This document shows, piece after piece, positions 15,858-24,391 of a stretch of 53,992 bases of DNA. Below the pieces are notes generated by a model. The model ran no database searches. It saw nothing but the letters and a program-made list of their open reading frames with translations, and was not told the origin of the DNA. The stretch is from Thermoplasmatota archaeon. Its GTDB lineage: Archaea; Thermoplasmatota; Penumbrarchaeia; Penumbrarchaeales; Penumbrarchaeaceae. Both the position numbers and the translations under genes were made by a program. The stretch is from assembly GCA_029762535.1 (NCBI GenBank), contig JARVGK010000021.1, positions 1 to 53,992 of the forward strand, written 5' to 3'. Position 1 is the first letter of the stretch. Each line of letters starts with the position of its first letter.

Positions 15858-17792
15858 TTGAGCGATGTGGCGGTCTATACAGAACTCGTTGAGGAGTTCC
15901 TTCGGATGATGACCGGCCCGGAGGCCCGTCAGTTCCGACTGGAGATCACCACGTTCAGGATAATATTGGACAGGACCGCCAAAACCAACGCACCGTTGAT
16001 GAACCTATCGATCGCGGACAACGGTTGCCTCATGAGCGAGATGAGGGATGACCCAGAATCTATTCAGGCCCTATCCACATACCTGCTCAAATCCATCGAG
16101 TTCGTCTCCTCACTCGTAGGTGAGGAGGTGGCCTGGGACATAGTGAAACAGTTCGTGACCAAGAACTCCAACTTCATCAACGAGAAGATAATCCAAAGGA
16201 ACAGGATCATGGCCTCCCTTCCCAATCCCTTCAGGGACGTGATCAATGAGCATAGGGGATCTATGAAAAGGGGAGGGGGGCACCAGGAGATAATAGACAG
16301 GTTCACATCCGTATTCAACACATATCTCAAGGACCTCAGCCGCCATACGGACCTCTCAGCCTTCAAATTGAAGCTGGGGATACTCAGGGAGCAGCACAGG
16401 CTGCTCAAATCGATGACCCTTCGGAAGAACAACACCATCGAGATAGACCCCACCCAGTGGATGATGGCCTCCGATGAGGAGGTGGGAGAGGCCCTATCGG
16501 CATCTTTCAATTCGCTAATAGGCCTATCGACCTTCCTCATGGGCAAGGACGAGGCGACGAGGAAAGGTGTGCAGATATTCCTCGAGAACTTCGAGGGCCG
16601 AGATGCACTATTGTCCCGATACACTCTGATGGATAACATACTGGAAGGGGCCTTGAGGCACAAGGTCACTACCGGATCCCAGGGATTGGACCGAAGGATG
16701 AAAGGGGGCATCCCCAAGGGTGCAGCGATACTTTTCATCACCCCTTCCGGCGTCGAGAGGGACGCCTTCATCTCGAGGATGGCCAAGGAGACACTTTGGC
16801 GCAACGGGTCCCTGATATATATCTCATCACGAGACCCCCCCAAGTCCTTCCGTACGGTGATGAGGGGTTTGGACGTCGATTGTGAGGTTCTCGAGGAGGC
16901 GGGAAGGCTCAGGATAGTGGATTGGTTCTCGTGGAGGAAGGAGAGGATCATAGGCGTCGAGAGGGACGGATACTGCCTCAAGTCCTCCAAGATACTATCC
17001 AATCTCGGTATAGCCATAAACAAGGCCATCAGGGAGGTCGAGTACTCGTCCGTTCAACTCGCAGTGGTACACATTATATCCTCGGCGATAAACATATTCG
17101 ATTTCCAGATGGTATACAATTTCATACAGCGGCTGCGGGCGAAGTTCAAGGAGGAGGGCATGGCCTCGCTGTTCATAATAGACAGGGATACGATGGAGAC
17201 CGAGAATCTCAACAAGATCAGGGAGGTCTTCGACGGTATCATCGAGATCAAACGGACAGAGAAGGACGGGGAGATCCTCCGGGAGATATCGCTGCATTCA
17301 CTTTCAACGGTGGATTTCGACCACAGACCCCTCAGGATCGAGATAGAGAACAACACGATCATGGAGCACGATGATTTCCATGAGGAGAGTGCAAAACAGC
17401 CCTTGGAGCCGCCCCGTCCAAGATCAGGCGCTTCTGCCCCGATCGTGGAGTTCGACGAGGATGAGACCATAGCGGAAGTGAAGGATCGAGATAGGTCACT
17501 CACGAAAAAGGAAAGGCCTCCGTTAGTGGATAGAACTGATATGGGATCGGACAAAAAGGTAATTCTTGTCCCTCCAGTGAAGGTCACTCCCAAGGCTCTC
17601 AGGAAGGTCACGAAGCGTGGTGAGAAGATTCCGGTCAAGGTAGCACCTTCCATCAGAAGGACCGTGGTAAAGGCCGGATCGGCGGAGCTTATCAACGATA
17701 CCATTTCCACGATCGATGAGATCCTCGGGATCGAATCGAACCGTAGAAACACCAAGGCACGGCCTATCAGGGTCAGAAAGAAGATCGGATAG
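15858..17792 (+). CDS. Large KaiC-like protein with degenerate nucleotide site
   Basis: About 644 residues. Residues 1-270 are helical with no recognised family. Residues about 275-500 follow the KaiC layout (TTGSQGLDRRMKGGIPKGAAILF), but the P-loop position reads ITPSGVERDAF with no G-K-S/T, and the Walker B strand LAVVHIISSA has no aspartate. The domain therefore should not hydrolyse ATP. Residues about 510-644 are low-complexity: first acidic/proline-rich, then strongly basic, ending KKIG. TTG at 15858 is preferred because AAAGGAG lies eight bases upstream; an earlier TTG at 15840 overlaps the previous stop. It is probably the regulatory or scaffold partner of the intact ATPase upstream. 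Confidence 0.75.
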   Translation: MSDVAVYTELVEEFLRMMTGPEARQFRLEITTFRIILDRTAKTNAPLMNLSIADNGCLMSEMRDDPESIQALSTYLLKSIEFVSSLVGEEVAWDIVKQFVTKNSNFINEKIIQRNRIMASLPNPFRDVINEHRGSMKRGGGHQEIIDRFTSVFNTYLKDLSRHTDLSAFKLKLGILREQHRLLKSMTLRKNNTIEIDPTQWMMASDEEVGEALSASFNSLIGLSTFLMGKDEATRKGVQIFLENFEGRDALLSRYTLMDNILEGALRHKVTTGSQGLDRRMKGGIPKGAAILFITPSGVERDAFISRMAKETLWRNGSLIYISSRDPPKSFRTVMRGLDVDCEVLEEAGRLRIVDWFSWRKERIIGVERDGYCLKSSKILSNLGIAINKAIREVEYSSVQLAVVHIISSAINIFDFQMVYNFIQRLRAKFKEEGMASLFIIDRDTMETENLNKIREVFDGIIEIKRTEKDGEILREISLHSLSTVDFDHRPLRIEIENNTIMEHDDFHEESAKQPLEPPRPRSGASAPIVEFDEDETIAEVKDRDRSLTKKERPPLVDRTDMGSDKKVILVPPVKVTPKALRKVTKRGEKIPVKVAPSIRRTVVKAGSAELINDTISTIDEILGIESNRRNTKARPIRVRKKIG

Positions 17793-17828
17793 CTCCTGTC
17801 GGATACGAAGGACTGAGGTGATGAAGAG

Positions 17829-18308
17829 TTGAACGAGAAGAATGGGGTCGGCGAATGCTCGGGCAGGATGGAGCATATCGGCAGACAGCTCATGGTGGAT
17901 TGCTCCAAATGTTCGGGGCCCGCAAGGTTGGAGGAAAGACGATGCTTCATGGGCCTTTCTTCAAGGCTGCTTCCAGGATTCACTGGTGAGATCATACTCA
18001 GGTCCTTATCCGACCGGAGATATGCGGGGGGGATCGTAGATGCTTTGCCGGCATCTTCCGAGATATTGGACACGATCGATTCATTGGGCAAGGAGGGAAA
18101 GAGAGGGGCCGGCGGGAGGCTGGAGCGATCGCGATCATCAGTGAGGGCCTCCTACTCGAAGGACCCAGCCTCGTTGCTCCTGCCACATGGACCCCTTGTC
18201 GATATGAGCAGGGCATTCAGCGCCTCCGGGAACGAAGAGGGCCTCCAGGATATCGAACGGTTGAAAGAGAGGGTCCGGCGCATGATCGGGCGTTTGGATG
18301 GGGGGTAG
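17829..18308 (+). CDS. Cys-cluster protein ending the KaiC-like module
   Basis: 159 residues from a TTG start that follows GAGGTGA by about seven bases. Cysteines at about 10, 25, 28 and 39 (including CSKC) could bind zinc. The segment after them, with EIILRSL, DRRYAGG and a leucine-rich helix, resembles the N-terminal Cys domain of some archaeal type II/IV secretion ATPases, a resemblance recalled rather than aligned. The C-terminal part is charged and probably helical. No catalytic motif is visible. It lies about 36 bases after the degenerate KaiC-like gene, in the same direction. Confidence 0.6.
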   Translation: MNEKNGVGECSGRMEHIGRQLMVDCSKCSGPARLEERRCFMGLSSRLLPGFTGEIILRSLSDRRYAGGIVDALPASSEILDTIDSLGKEGKRGAGGRLERSRSSVRASYSKDPASLLLPHGPLVDMSRAFSASGNEEGLQDIERLKERVRRMIGRLDGG

Positions 18309-18352
18309 CCCTTTTCGCAAGGGTTTATTACGTTCAAGGCAATGAAGGTCCC

Positions 18353-19345
18353 ATGAGGCCTCCGGTACCTGATGACTCGATGATAGTGCTGTCGGAGGAC
18401 AGGACCGATCCGGCCTTCGGCCGCCCGCCTCTCGAGAGGGGGGTGGCGGAGCTGTTCCAGAAAGGCGCTGTCCTGCTGGACAAAACCCGCGGTCCAACCA
18501 GCCATCAGGTGGTATCATGGTTGAAGAAGGTCCTTGACGTGGAAAAAGCCGGTCATCTCGGCACCCTGGACCCCAAGACCACGGGCGTTCTTCCCGTGGC
18601 ATTGGGGAACGCTGTGAGATCGCTGCAGGTGACTCTCGAGGAGGGAAAGGAATACGTGGCGGTGATGCAGCTGCACGGGGACCTGAAAGAGGATGCCGTT
18701 CGCAGCATAGCATCGGAGTTCACGGGTGAGATATATCAGCTTGTTCCCGTCAGAGCCGCGGTGAAGAGGGGATTGAGGACCAGACACATCGAATACCTCA
18801 AGGTGCTGGAAAAGAGCGGAAGACAGGTCCTTTTGCTTATCGGATGCGAATCGGGGACCTACATTCGAACCCTCATCCATGACCTGGGGGAGGTCTTGGG
18901 AACGGGCGCCCATATGGCAGAGCTGCGCAGGACCAGGTCCGGTTGCATAGATGAATCGATGTGCTGCACCCTTCAGCAGTTGAAGGACGCTTACGAGATA
19001 TTCAGGAAGGAGGGGGACGAGCGCCCCCTCAGGGAAGTGGTCCATCCCGTAGAGGTCCTGATGGAGAGGACGCCTCATATCTATATAAAGGACAGCAGCG
19101 TGGACGCGATATGCCACGGGGCCCCGCTCGGGATGCCGGGGATCTCCATGCTCCACAGGAGTTTGAAAAAAGACGGAGTCTGCATCATATCCACCCTGAA
19201 AGGCGAGGCCGTTGCCCTGGCCCGCGCCGAGATGGATGGTAAGGACATGGCCAACCGCAGGGAGGGCGTCGCCGCAACGATAACCAGGGTGCTGATGGAC
19301 ACAGGAGTTTATCCCCGGTCCTGGAAGCGGCGGTCCAAGCAGTAG
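18353..19345 (+). CDS. cbf5: Archaeal RNA pseudouridine synthase Cbf5 (TruB family)
   Basis: 330 residues. Converts uridine to pseudouridine in rRNA, guided by H/ACA RNAs with Nop10, Gar1 and L7Ae, and can modify tRNA U55. The catalytic aspartate is in HLGTLDPKTTG. Other TruB motifs are DKTRGPTSHQVV, KEYVAVMQLHG and GTYIRTLIHDLG. The C-terminal PUA domain spans about 240-315 (HIYIKDSSVDAICHGAPL, VALARAEM). The length matches the archaeal family. GGTTTATTAC about 27 bases before the ATG suggests a leaderless transcript separate from the KaiC-like module. Confidence 0.95.
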   Translation: MRPPVPDDSMIVLSEDRTDPAFGRPPLERGVAELFQKGAVLLDKTRGPTSHQVVSWLKKVLDVEKAGHLGTLDPKTTGVLPVALGNAVRSLQVTLEEGKEYVAVMQLHGDLKEDAVRSIASEFTGEIYQLVPVRAAVKRGLRTRHIEYLKVLEKSGRQVLLLIGCESGTYIRTLIHDLGEVLGTGAHMAELRRTRSGCIDESMCCTLQQLKDAYEIFRKEGDERPLREVVHPVEVLMERTPHIYIKDSSVDAICHGAPLGMPGISMLHRSLKKDGVCIISTLKGEAVALARAEMDGKDMANRREGVAATITRVLMDTGVYPRSWKRRSKQ

Positions 19346-19390
19346 CAGGATTCATAGCATTTAAATACCTGCGTCATTTTGGTTCTCCAT

Positions 19391-19511
19391 AGTATTTATA
19401 TGCTCAACCTCGTTGTGGGCATGTTAGATGAAGGTAAGGTCTGGCGGCCCAGTAATCTAATATAGTGGTCGAGACATTTACCGCAACGATCCGTAAAGGA
19501 GGCAAAGACCG
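19391..19511 (+). promoter_or_regulatory. Promoter, leader and strong ribosome-binding site of the exported protein gene
   Basis: TATTTATATGC (19391-19401) predicts transcription near 19422 and a leader of about 90 bases, long for this window. A second TATA-like CTAATATAGT lies at about 19457. AAAGGAGG at 19495-19502, nine bases before the ATG, is the most complete Shine-Dalgarno sequence seen here. The 166-base interval holds no gene. Confidence 0.5.
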
Positions 19512-20435
19512 ATGAAGGTATCCGACAGAGGCGTTAGGGCATCGATCCTGGTACTGTTCTTGCTGGTGCTGGGTTCGCTTTTAGTGTACATACCCAAGGA
19601 CTCTTCAGTTGACGCAGTAGGAGGCGCCGCGGTGACCATTCAGCTGCATCAGACCCAGCAGGTGGTACAGGTTGCCCCCGGACAGCCAGGCGTTCTCATG
19701 TTCACGGGTGAGATATCCGCGCAGGTGCCCTGGTCGCCAAGGATACAATACCTCCTGGTCTCCCTGACATATGAGGCAAGCGGATGGGCAACGTCCGGCA
19801 CATCTGTGGTCATATTCACGAGGGCCGACAACACAATGCCCTTCACCTGCACGGTCAAGGTTCCTCCCATGACATCCCATCAGGTGGTCGGCACCCTCAA
19901 CGTTCTCGGAAGGTGGAACTATCAGCCTGGCATCACAGGCGGTACGGTTAACCCCGTTCAGGCGATCATAATCGTGGACCAGTTCTATCAGTTCTCCGTT
20001 GGCTGTGAGAAGCCGTATCTTCAGGTATCTCCCGGTGATACGCTCGGCTTCAGGATGAGGCTGATCAACGAGGGCAACAGTATTGACAGGCTAAGGATGG
20101 AGATCACGAACCTGGCCGATCTCAACCAGCTGGGTTGGACCGTGCAGCTCTCACAGGACCAGTTCCAGGTGCCCGAGCAGCAGGAGAGGGTCGTTACCGT
20201 GTCGGTCACCACCCCTGTCAAGACCATCATCTGGAAGAACGACGTCGATATGATAAGGCTCAGGGTGGTATCCTCCCAGGCGGAACAGCTGGGAAAGGTA
20301 TCCTACCCCTCGGAATACAGCCTCTACATACGTCAGAAGGGATTCCAGGTCCCCGGTTTCGAACCGGCGATCGCGATCATAGCATTGGTTCTCATAGCCA
20401 CTCTCCTTTACGGGGATGCCAGGAAACGACAGTGA
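19512..20435 (+). CDS. Exported, C-terminally anchored beta-rich protein of unknown function
   Basis: 307 residues with an N-terminal signal/anchor (ASILVLFLLVLGSLLVYI), an extracellular beta-rich body, and a C-terminal membrane helix (EPAIAIIALVLIATLLY) followed by DARKRQ. The part around YLQVSPGDTLGFRMRLINEG to the conserved VTVSV strand looks like an NPCBM/CARDB-like immunoglobulin-fold domain used in archaeal surface proteins. The strong ribosome-binding site suggests abundant expression. It precedes PAN by 77 bases in the same direction, but a functional link is not evident. Confidence 0.7.
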   Translation: MKVSDRGVRASILVLFLLVLGSLLVYIPKDSSVDAVGGAAVTIQLHQTQQVVQVAPGQPGVLMFTGEISAQVPWSPRIQYLLVSLTYEASGWATSGTSVVIFTRADNTMPFTCTVKVPPMTSHQVVGTLNVLGRWNYQPGITGGTVNPVQAIIIVDQFYQFSVGCEKPYLQVSPGDTLGFRMRLINEGNSIDRLRMEITNLADLNQLGWTVQLSQDQFQVPEQQERVVTVSVTTPVKTIIWKNDVDMIRLRVVSSQAEQLGKVSYPSEYSLYIRQKGFQVPGFEPAIAIIALVLIATLLYGDARKRQ

Positions 20436-20436
20436 A

Positions 20437-20448
20437 CCCGAATTCGGG
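20437..20448. promoter_or_regulatory. 12-bp palindrome in the exported-protein/PAN spacer
   Basis: CCCGAATTCGGG is a perfect inverted repeat starting two bases after the stop of the exported protein gene and 65 bases before PAN. It could be a weak 3' hairpin for the first gene or an operator for pan. Confidence 0.35.
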
Positions 20449-20512
20449 ACAAGTTCACCACCCCCGTTCGGGCGTATGGACCCGATGGGCTCCAGTGTTG
20501 GAAGTGTGATCA

Positions 20513-21787
20513 ATGACAGAGGCAATAGGCAAAGAGACCGGCCAGGACACGGAGGAAGGACCGGCCGAAGATAAAGACAGCAACATGAGGATCGATTCTC
20601 TCGAAGAGGAGATCAGGCTTCTAAAGAACCAGATCAGGTCCATGGACTACTCCCAGAGCCTCGAAAGGGACGCATACAAGAGGGAGCTCTCAGCGTTGTA
20701 TGACGAGCTCAACATCATACGGCGCGAGAAGAAGAACCTCCAAAAACAGCTGGACGATATCATGCAGCCGCCCCTTCTGGTGGGGGATGTCGTCGAGGAC
20801 CTTGGCAACGGTGAGGTCATTATCAGGAACGGCACGGGACAGAGCTTCATCACCACTATCTCTGACAGTGTGGACAGGGTCGATATCTCCGCAGGGGTCC
20901 GAGTGGGCTTGGACAAGAACAATCTCTGCATAATCAGGGCTCTTTCCAAGGGGAAGGATCCCATAATCATGGGGTCCGAGGTCCTCGAGAGGCCGGTCAC
21001 ATCCTATTCCGAAATTGGAGGTCTGGAAGGCGTCATCGGCGAGCTGAAGGAATCCGTCGAGCTCCCCCTGACCCATCCGGAACTTTTCAAGAACATCGGT
21101 ATCAAACCTCCAAGCGGGGTGATGCTGGTCGGTGCGCCGGGTACGGGAAAGACACTCATCGCCAAAGCCGTCGCGAACTCTGCCAAATGCACTTTCATCA
21201 GGATGGTAGGGTCCGAACTGGTCCAGAAGTTCATCGGGGAAGGTGGACGGCTCGTTCGCGAGCTTTTCCAGCTCGCAAGGGAGAAGAGACCTTGTATAAT
21301 CTTCATAGATGAGATCGATGCGATCGGGGCCAAGAGGCTCGGTATGGACACGACGGGAGACCGTGAGGTCCAGAGAACGCTCATGCAGCTCCTGGCCGAG
21401 ATGGACGGATTCCAGCCTCTGGAGAACATAGCAGTGATGGCCGCTACCAACCGAATCGATATCATCGACGAGGCCCTTATAAGGCCCGGCAGGTTCGACA
21501 GGATCGTCGAGGTCCCGATGCCCGATACTGAGGCGAGGTTGGCCATTCTCAAGATACATATTAGGGACATGAAGCTGTCGAGGTCCGTCAACCTCAAGGC
21601 CATCGCTCGAGAGACGGAATCGTTCTCCGGGGCCGATTTGCGCAACCTGTGCACCGAGGCGGGCATGTTCGCCATACGGAACAGGCATAGGTCCGTCAAC
21701 AAGGAGGACATGAGAATGGCCATGGAGAAGCTCAGGGCCCGCATGAACGGATCCCAGGATTCGGGACCGGCCGGCATGTTCGGTTGA
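20513..21787 (+). CDS. pan: Proteasome-activating nucleotidase (PAN)
   Basis: 424 residues. Hexameric AAA+ unfoldase that feeds proteins to the 20S proteasome. Residues about 25-85 form the N-terminal coiled coil, 90-145 the OB domain, and 160-410 the AAA+ module: Walker A GAPGTGKT, Walker B CIIFIDEIDAIG, second region of homology with ATNRIDIIDEALIRPGRFDR. The last three residues are M-F-G. Archaeal PANs dock through a C-terminal HbYX motif; here phenylalanine takes the tyrosine place. The first 24 residues are an acidic extension. No proteasome subunit gene is in the window. It converges on the STAND regulator with 9 bases between stops. Confidence 0.95.
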   Translation: MTEAIGKETGQDTEEGPAEDKDSNMRIDSLEEEIRLLKNQIRSMDYSQSLERDAYKRELSALYDELNIIRREKKNLQKQLDDIMQPPLLVGDVVEDLGNGEVIIRNGTGQSFITTISDSVDRVDISAGVRVGLDKNNLCIIRALSKGKDPIIMGSEVLERPVTSYSEIGGLEGVIGELKESVELPLTHPELFKNIGIKPPSGVMLVGAPGTGKTLIAKAVANSAKCTFIRMVGSELVQKFIGEGGRLVRELFQLAREKRPCIIFIDEIDAIGAKRLGMDTTGDREVQRTLMQLLAEMDGFQPLENIAVMAATNRIDIIDEALIRPGRFDRIVEVPMPDTEARLAILKIHIRDMKLSRSVNLKAIARETESFSGADLRNLCTEAGMFAIRNRHRSVNKEDMRMAMEKLRARMNGSQDSGPAGMFG

Positions 21788-21796
21788 TCCGCGCCC

Positions 21797-24391
21797 CTAT
21801 TTCAGCTCGAATCTACTTGATTCCTTCACCATATCATGAGATGTGAGTTCCCTTACTATCTCTACGGAAACCCTCTCCTGATAAAAAGGCGATCCGAGCT
21901 CCTTGAGTATTCTCATCGATGTCTCGAACTGGTCAAGAGCCTTGTGCTTCTCGCCCTTCTCCAAAAAAAGCCTACCGTAATCCAATTGGACCGTCGCTAT
22001 CTTGAACTTCTCCCCGAGGGAAGTGAATATCTTCAATGCCTCGTCAAGATATCCTTCGGAAAGATCGAGCTCCCCTTTCATTATATAGGCGTGAGCGGCC
22101 CCAGACAGGGCGTAGGCCTGCTGCCTGATATCCCCCGTCTCCGAGCATATCTCTATCGCGTCCTCGAAATTGACCAGAGCCGCATCATGGTCCCCTCTGT
22201 TCGAGAGGACCACGCCCAAACTGATCTTGACCCTGGCCATGGTCAGGACGTTCTCGGCCGCCTCCAAGGGGCCTATAGCGAGATTGAACTGCTCGATCGC
22301 CCGCTCGAGCTGGTCCTGGTTGGTATAGACGACCCCTAATCCGATGTATGCCGCGGCCTCGAGAGAGGGATCGCCTTTCTCCCTGGCTATCTCGAGCGAA
22401 TGTTCGAAGTACCGCTTGGCCTTCTTCAGGTCACCCCTGGAGGAATACAGCTCTCCCAAAGCCTGATGGACGCGCGAAAGAAGGTCCCGGTCCTTCAGCT
22501 CGTTGGCGATCCTCAGGGCTTTCTGGAGCCGGGTCAGAGCAGTGTCCCTGCTCCCTCTGCGCGTCTCGATCGAGCCGATCATGAGATTTGCCCTTGCGCT
22601 TATGAGCAGCTTCTTCTGTGCCTCGGCGAGGGCAGCGGCCCTTTTGAACTCCGACAGGGCCCGATCCCAGCGTCCCATCACCATCTGGACCTCGCCCTTG
22701 AGCAGATGGGATATGCCCTTATATTCGTGCGCTTCCTCGGGCTCGGCCTTCTCTATGAGGTCCAATACCGATGCGAACCTCTCGACAAAACCCCTGGAAA
22801 TGATCCTCTCCCCATAGGTCGAGGCGAGCCTCAGGACCTTGAGCCATTCTCCGGACCGGGCGAGATGATACATCGCCTCGACAGTATCGGATTCCGTACC
22901 CTGCTCCATGAAGAACTCGGAGGCCTTCTTATGATACTGCGATCTCTGGGCTGGGGTCAGTCTGTTGTAGAAGAACTCCTTGATTATGTCATGGGCCTCG
23001 AACTCATCGTAGGAGGTCTCCTGAATGAGGTTGGCCTCCACCAGATTATCGAGTATATTGAAATCCAGCCCTTCCTCGAGGAAGAACGCGCTCGAAGGGA
23101 CTGGATAGCGATATATCGACGCGATCTGAAGCAGCAGTCCTTCGTTCTCCCCGATCTTCTTGAAGATCTCCTCGTATATGTAGCGCTTTATGTCCTTCTG
23201 GTCCTCGATGTCCTTTGCCGAGAGTATCAGCTGAAGGAACAAGGGGTGGCCCTTCGTTATCCTGTAAATCTTCTCGAACAGCTCCTCGTCGATGTCCCTG
23301 ATCTTGAGAAGTCCTTTGGAGCTCTCCCTGTCCAGTCCGGAGAGGAGCAGCTCTCTCACGGACCTCTTGATGATGACGTCCGATCGATCGTAGAATGGAA
23401 AGACCTGCCTGCCGACGATTATCACCTTGACCCCTTTGGAAGATGATAGCATCTCCTTCAGGTTCGAGAAGAAGTCGACGATCTCGTCGGCGGCCCTCTG
23501 GAAATCGTCGAAGACAAGAAGAAGTGGGCCCTCGTTCAGGCTCGATTCCAGTATTCCGTAGTAGTCCTTCTTCCGAAGGTCACCGGTAGAGTCGAGGTAT
23601 TTCTTCAAACCTGAACGACCTATCTCGTCCAGGAACCTGGATAGCGAGTACAGGACGTTCCTCAGTGAATCCCATCGGTGGAAGCGGTACCAGAGTATAT
23701 GGGCCCTGCCCTCCAGGTCCATGGCGGCCTTGACCGCAAGGGTGGTCTTACCTATCCCGGCGATCCCGGTGATCGACATGATCGAAAAGCTGTCCTCCTC
23801 GAACCAGTTGCGGATCTCCGTCAGCTCCGAACTCCTGCCGAAGAAACGGCGGGGAAAAGGCGCATCCTGCATCAGGGTGACGAAACCGCCCGTTCTCTGG
23901 GCCTTGGGGGGCATTATCTCACCGGAGATGAATGACCTTATCGTGTCCTCGGACAGGTTCTTCTCCTCGGATGTGAGGTTGAACAGCTCCAGAAGCCCGA
24001 TCTTAACATTCAGATAGCCGCATACATCCTTCAGCGGCATCTCCCTGACCGACCCGTCCCTCAACGATAGGAGGACCCTGTGCGATGACAGATCGTTCCA
24101 GATGATCGTTGTGTACTCCACACCCTTGCTCGTGAGGAAGTATGCCTTCCTCTTCCTCGGCTGTCCCTTTATTCGCTTTAGGACATCGAATAGGAGGTCC
24201 TCCTCCTTGAGCTTCTTCATGGTCCTAGGAAGGTTGTCCCGCCGGATGTTTATGGACTGGGCGATCCCTTCCTGGACCGCCTCCCAGGGGACCTCGAAGT
24301 CCGTTTCGGAATGTCCCAGCTCCATAAGGTGAAGGAGTATCCTCCTGTCTATCGTCAACTTGGGAGGGGCTGCCGCCTCATCAGGCATCAT
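21797..24391 (-). CDS. Winged-helix STAND-type NTPase with TPR repeats
   Basis: 864 residues. Residues about 10-115 contain a winged helix. Residues about 175-480 form an NB-ARC/STAND-like P-loop module: FFGRSSELTEIRNWF, Walker A GIAGIGKTT, Walker B PLLLVFDDF, a sensor strand KVIIVGRQ, and a winged-helix lid. Residues about 520-850 are a long run of about eight TPR repeats (A-L-x-x-x-G-x-x-Y/x patterns spaced 40 residues). STAND proteins act as ligand-triggered switches that oligomerise on ATP binding; with an N-terminal winged helix the likely output is transcription. Its ATG overlaps the stop of the DUF835 gene (ATGA), so the two are co-translated. Confidence 0.88.
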   Translation of the reverse strand: MMPDEAAAPPKLTIDRRILLHLMELGHSETDFEVPWEAVQEGIAQSINIRRDNLPRTMKKLKEEDLLFDVLKRIKGQPRKRKAYFLTSKGVEYTTIIWNDLSSHRVLLSLRDGSVREMPLKDVCGYLNVKIGLLELFNLTSEEKNLSEDTIRSFISGEIMPPKAQRTGGFVTLMQDAPFPRRFFGRSSELTEIRNWFEEDSFSIMSITGIAGIGKTTLAVKAAMDLEGRAHILWYRFHRWDSLRNVLYSLSRFLDEIGRSGLKKYLDSTGDLRKKDYYGILESSLNEGPLLLVFDDFQRAADEIVDFFSNLKEMLSSSKGVKVIIVGRQVFPFYDRSDVIIKRSVRELLLSGLDRESSKGLLKIRDIDEELFEKIYRITKGHPLFLQLILSAKDIEDQKDIKRYIYEEIFKKIGENEGLLLQIASIYRYPVPSSAFFLEEGLDFNILDNLVEANLIQETSYDEFEAHDIIKEFFYNRLTPAQRSQYHKKASEFFMEQGTESDTVEAMYHLARSGEWLKVLRLASTYGERIISRGFVERFASVLDLIEKAEPEEAHEYKGISHLLKGEVQMVMGRWDRALSEFKRAAALAEAQKKLLISARANLMIGSIETRRGSRDTALTRLQKALRIANELKDRDLLSRVHQALGELYSSRGDLKKAKRYFEHSLEIAREKGDPSLEAAAYIGLGVVYTNQDQLERAIEQFNLAIGPLEAAENVLTMARVKISLGVVLSNRGDHDAALVNFEDAIEICSETGDIRQQAYALSGAAHAYIMKGELDLSEGYLDEALKIFTSLGEKFKIATVQLDYGRLFLEKGEKHKALDQFETSMRILKELGSPFYQERVSVEIVRELTSHDMVKESSRFELK

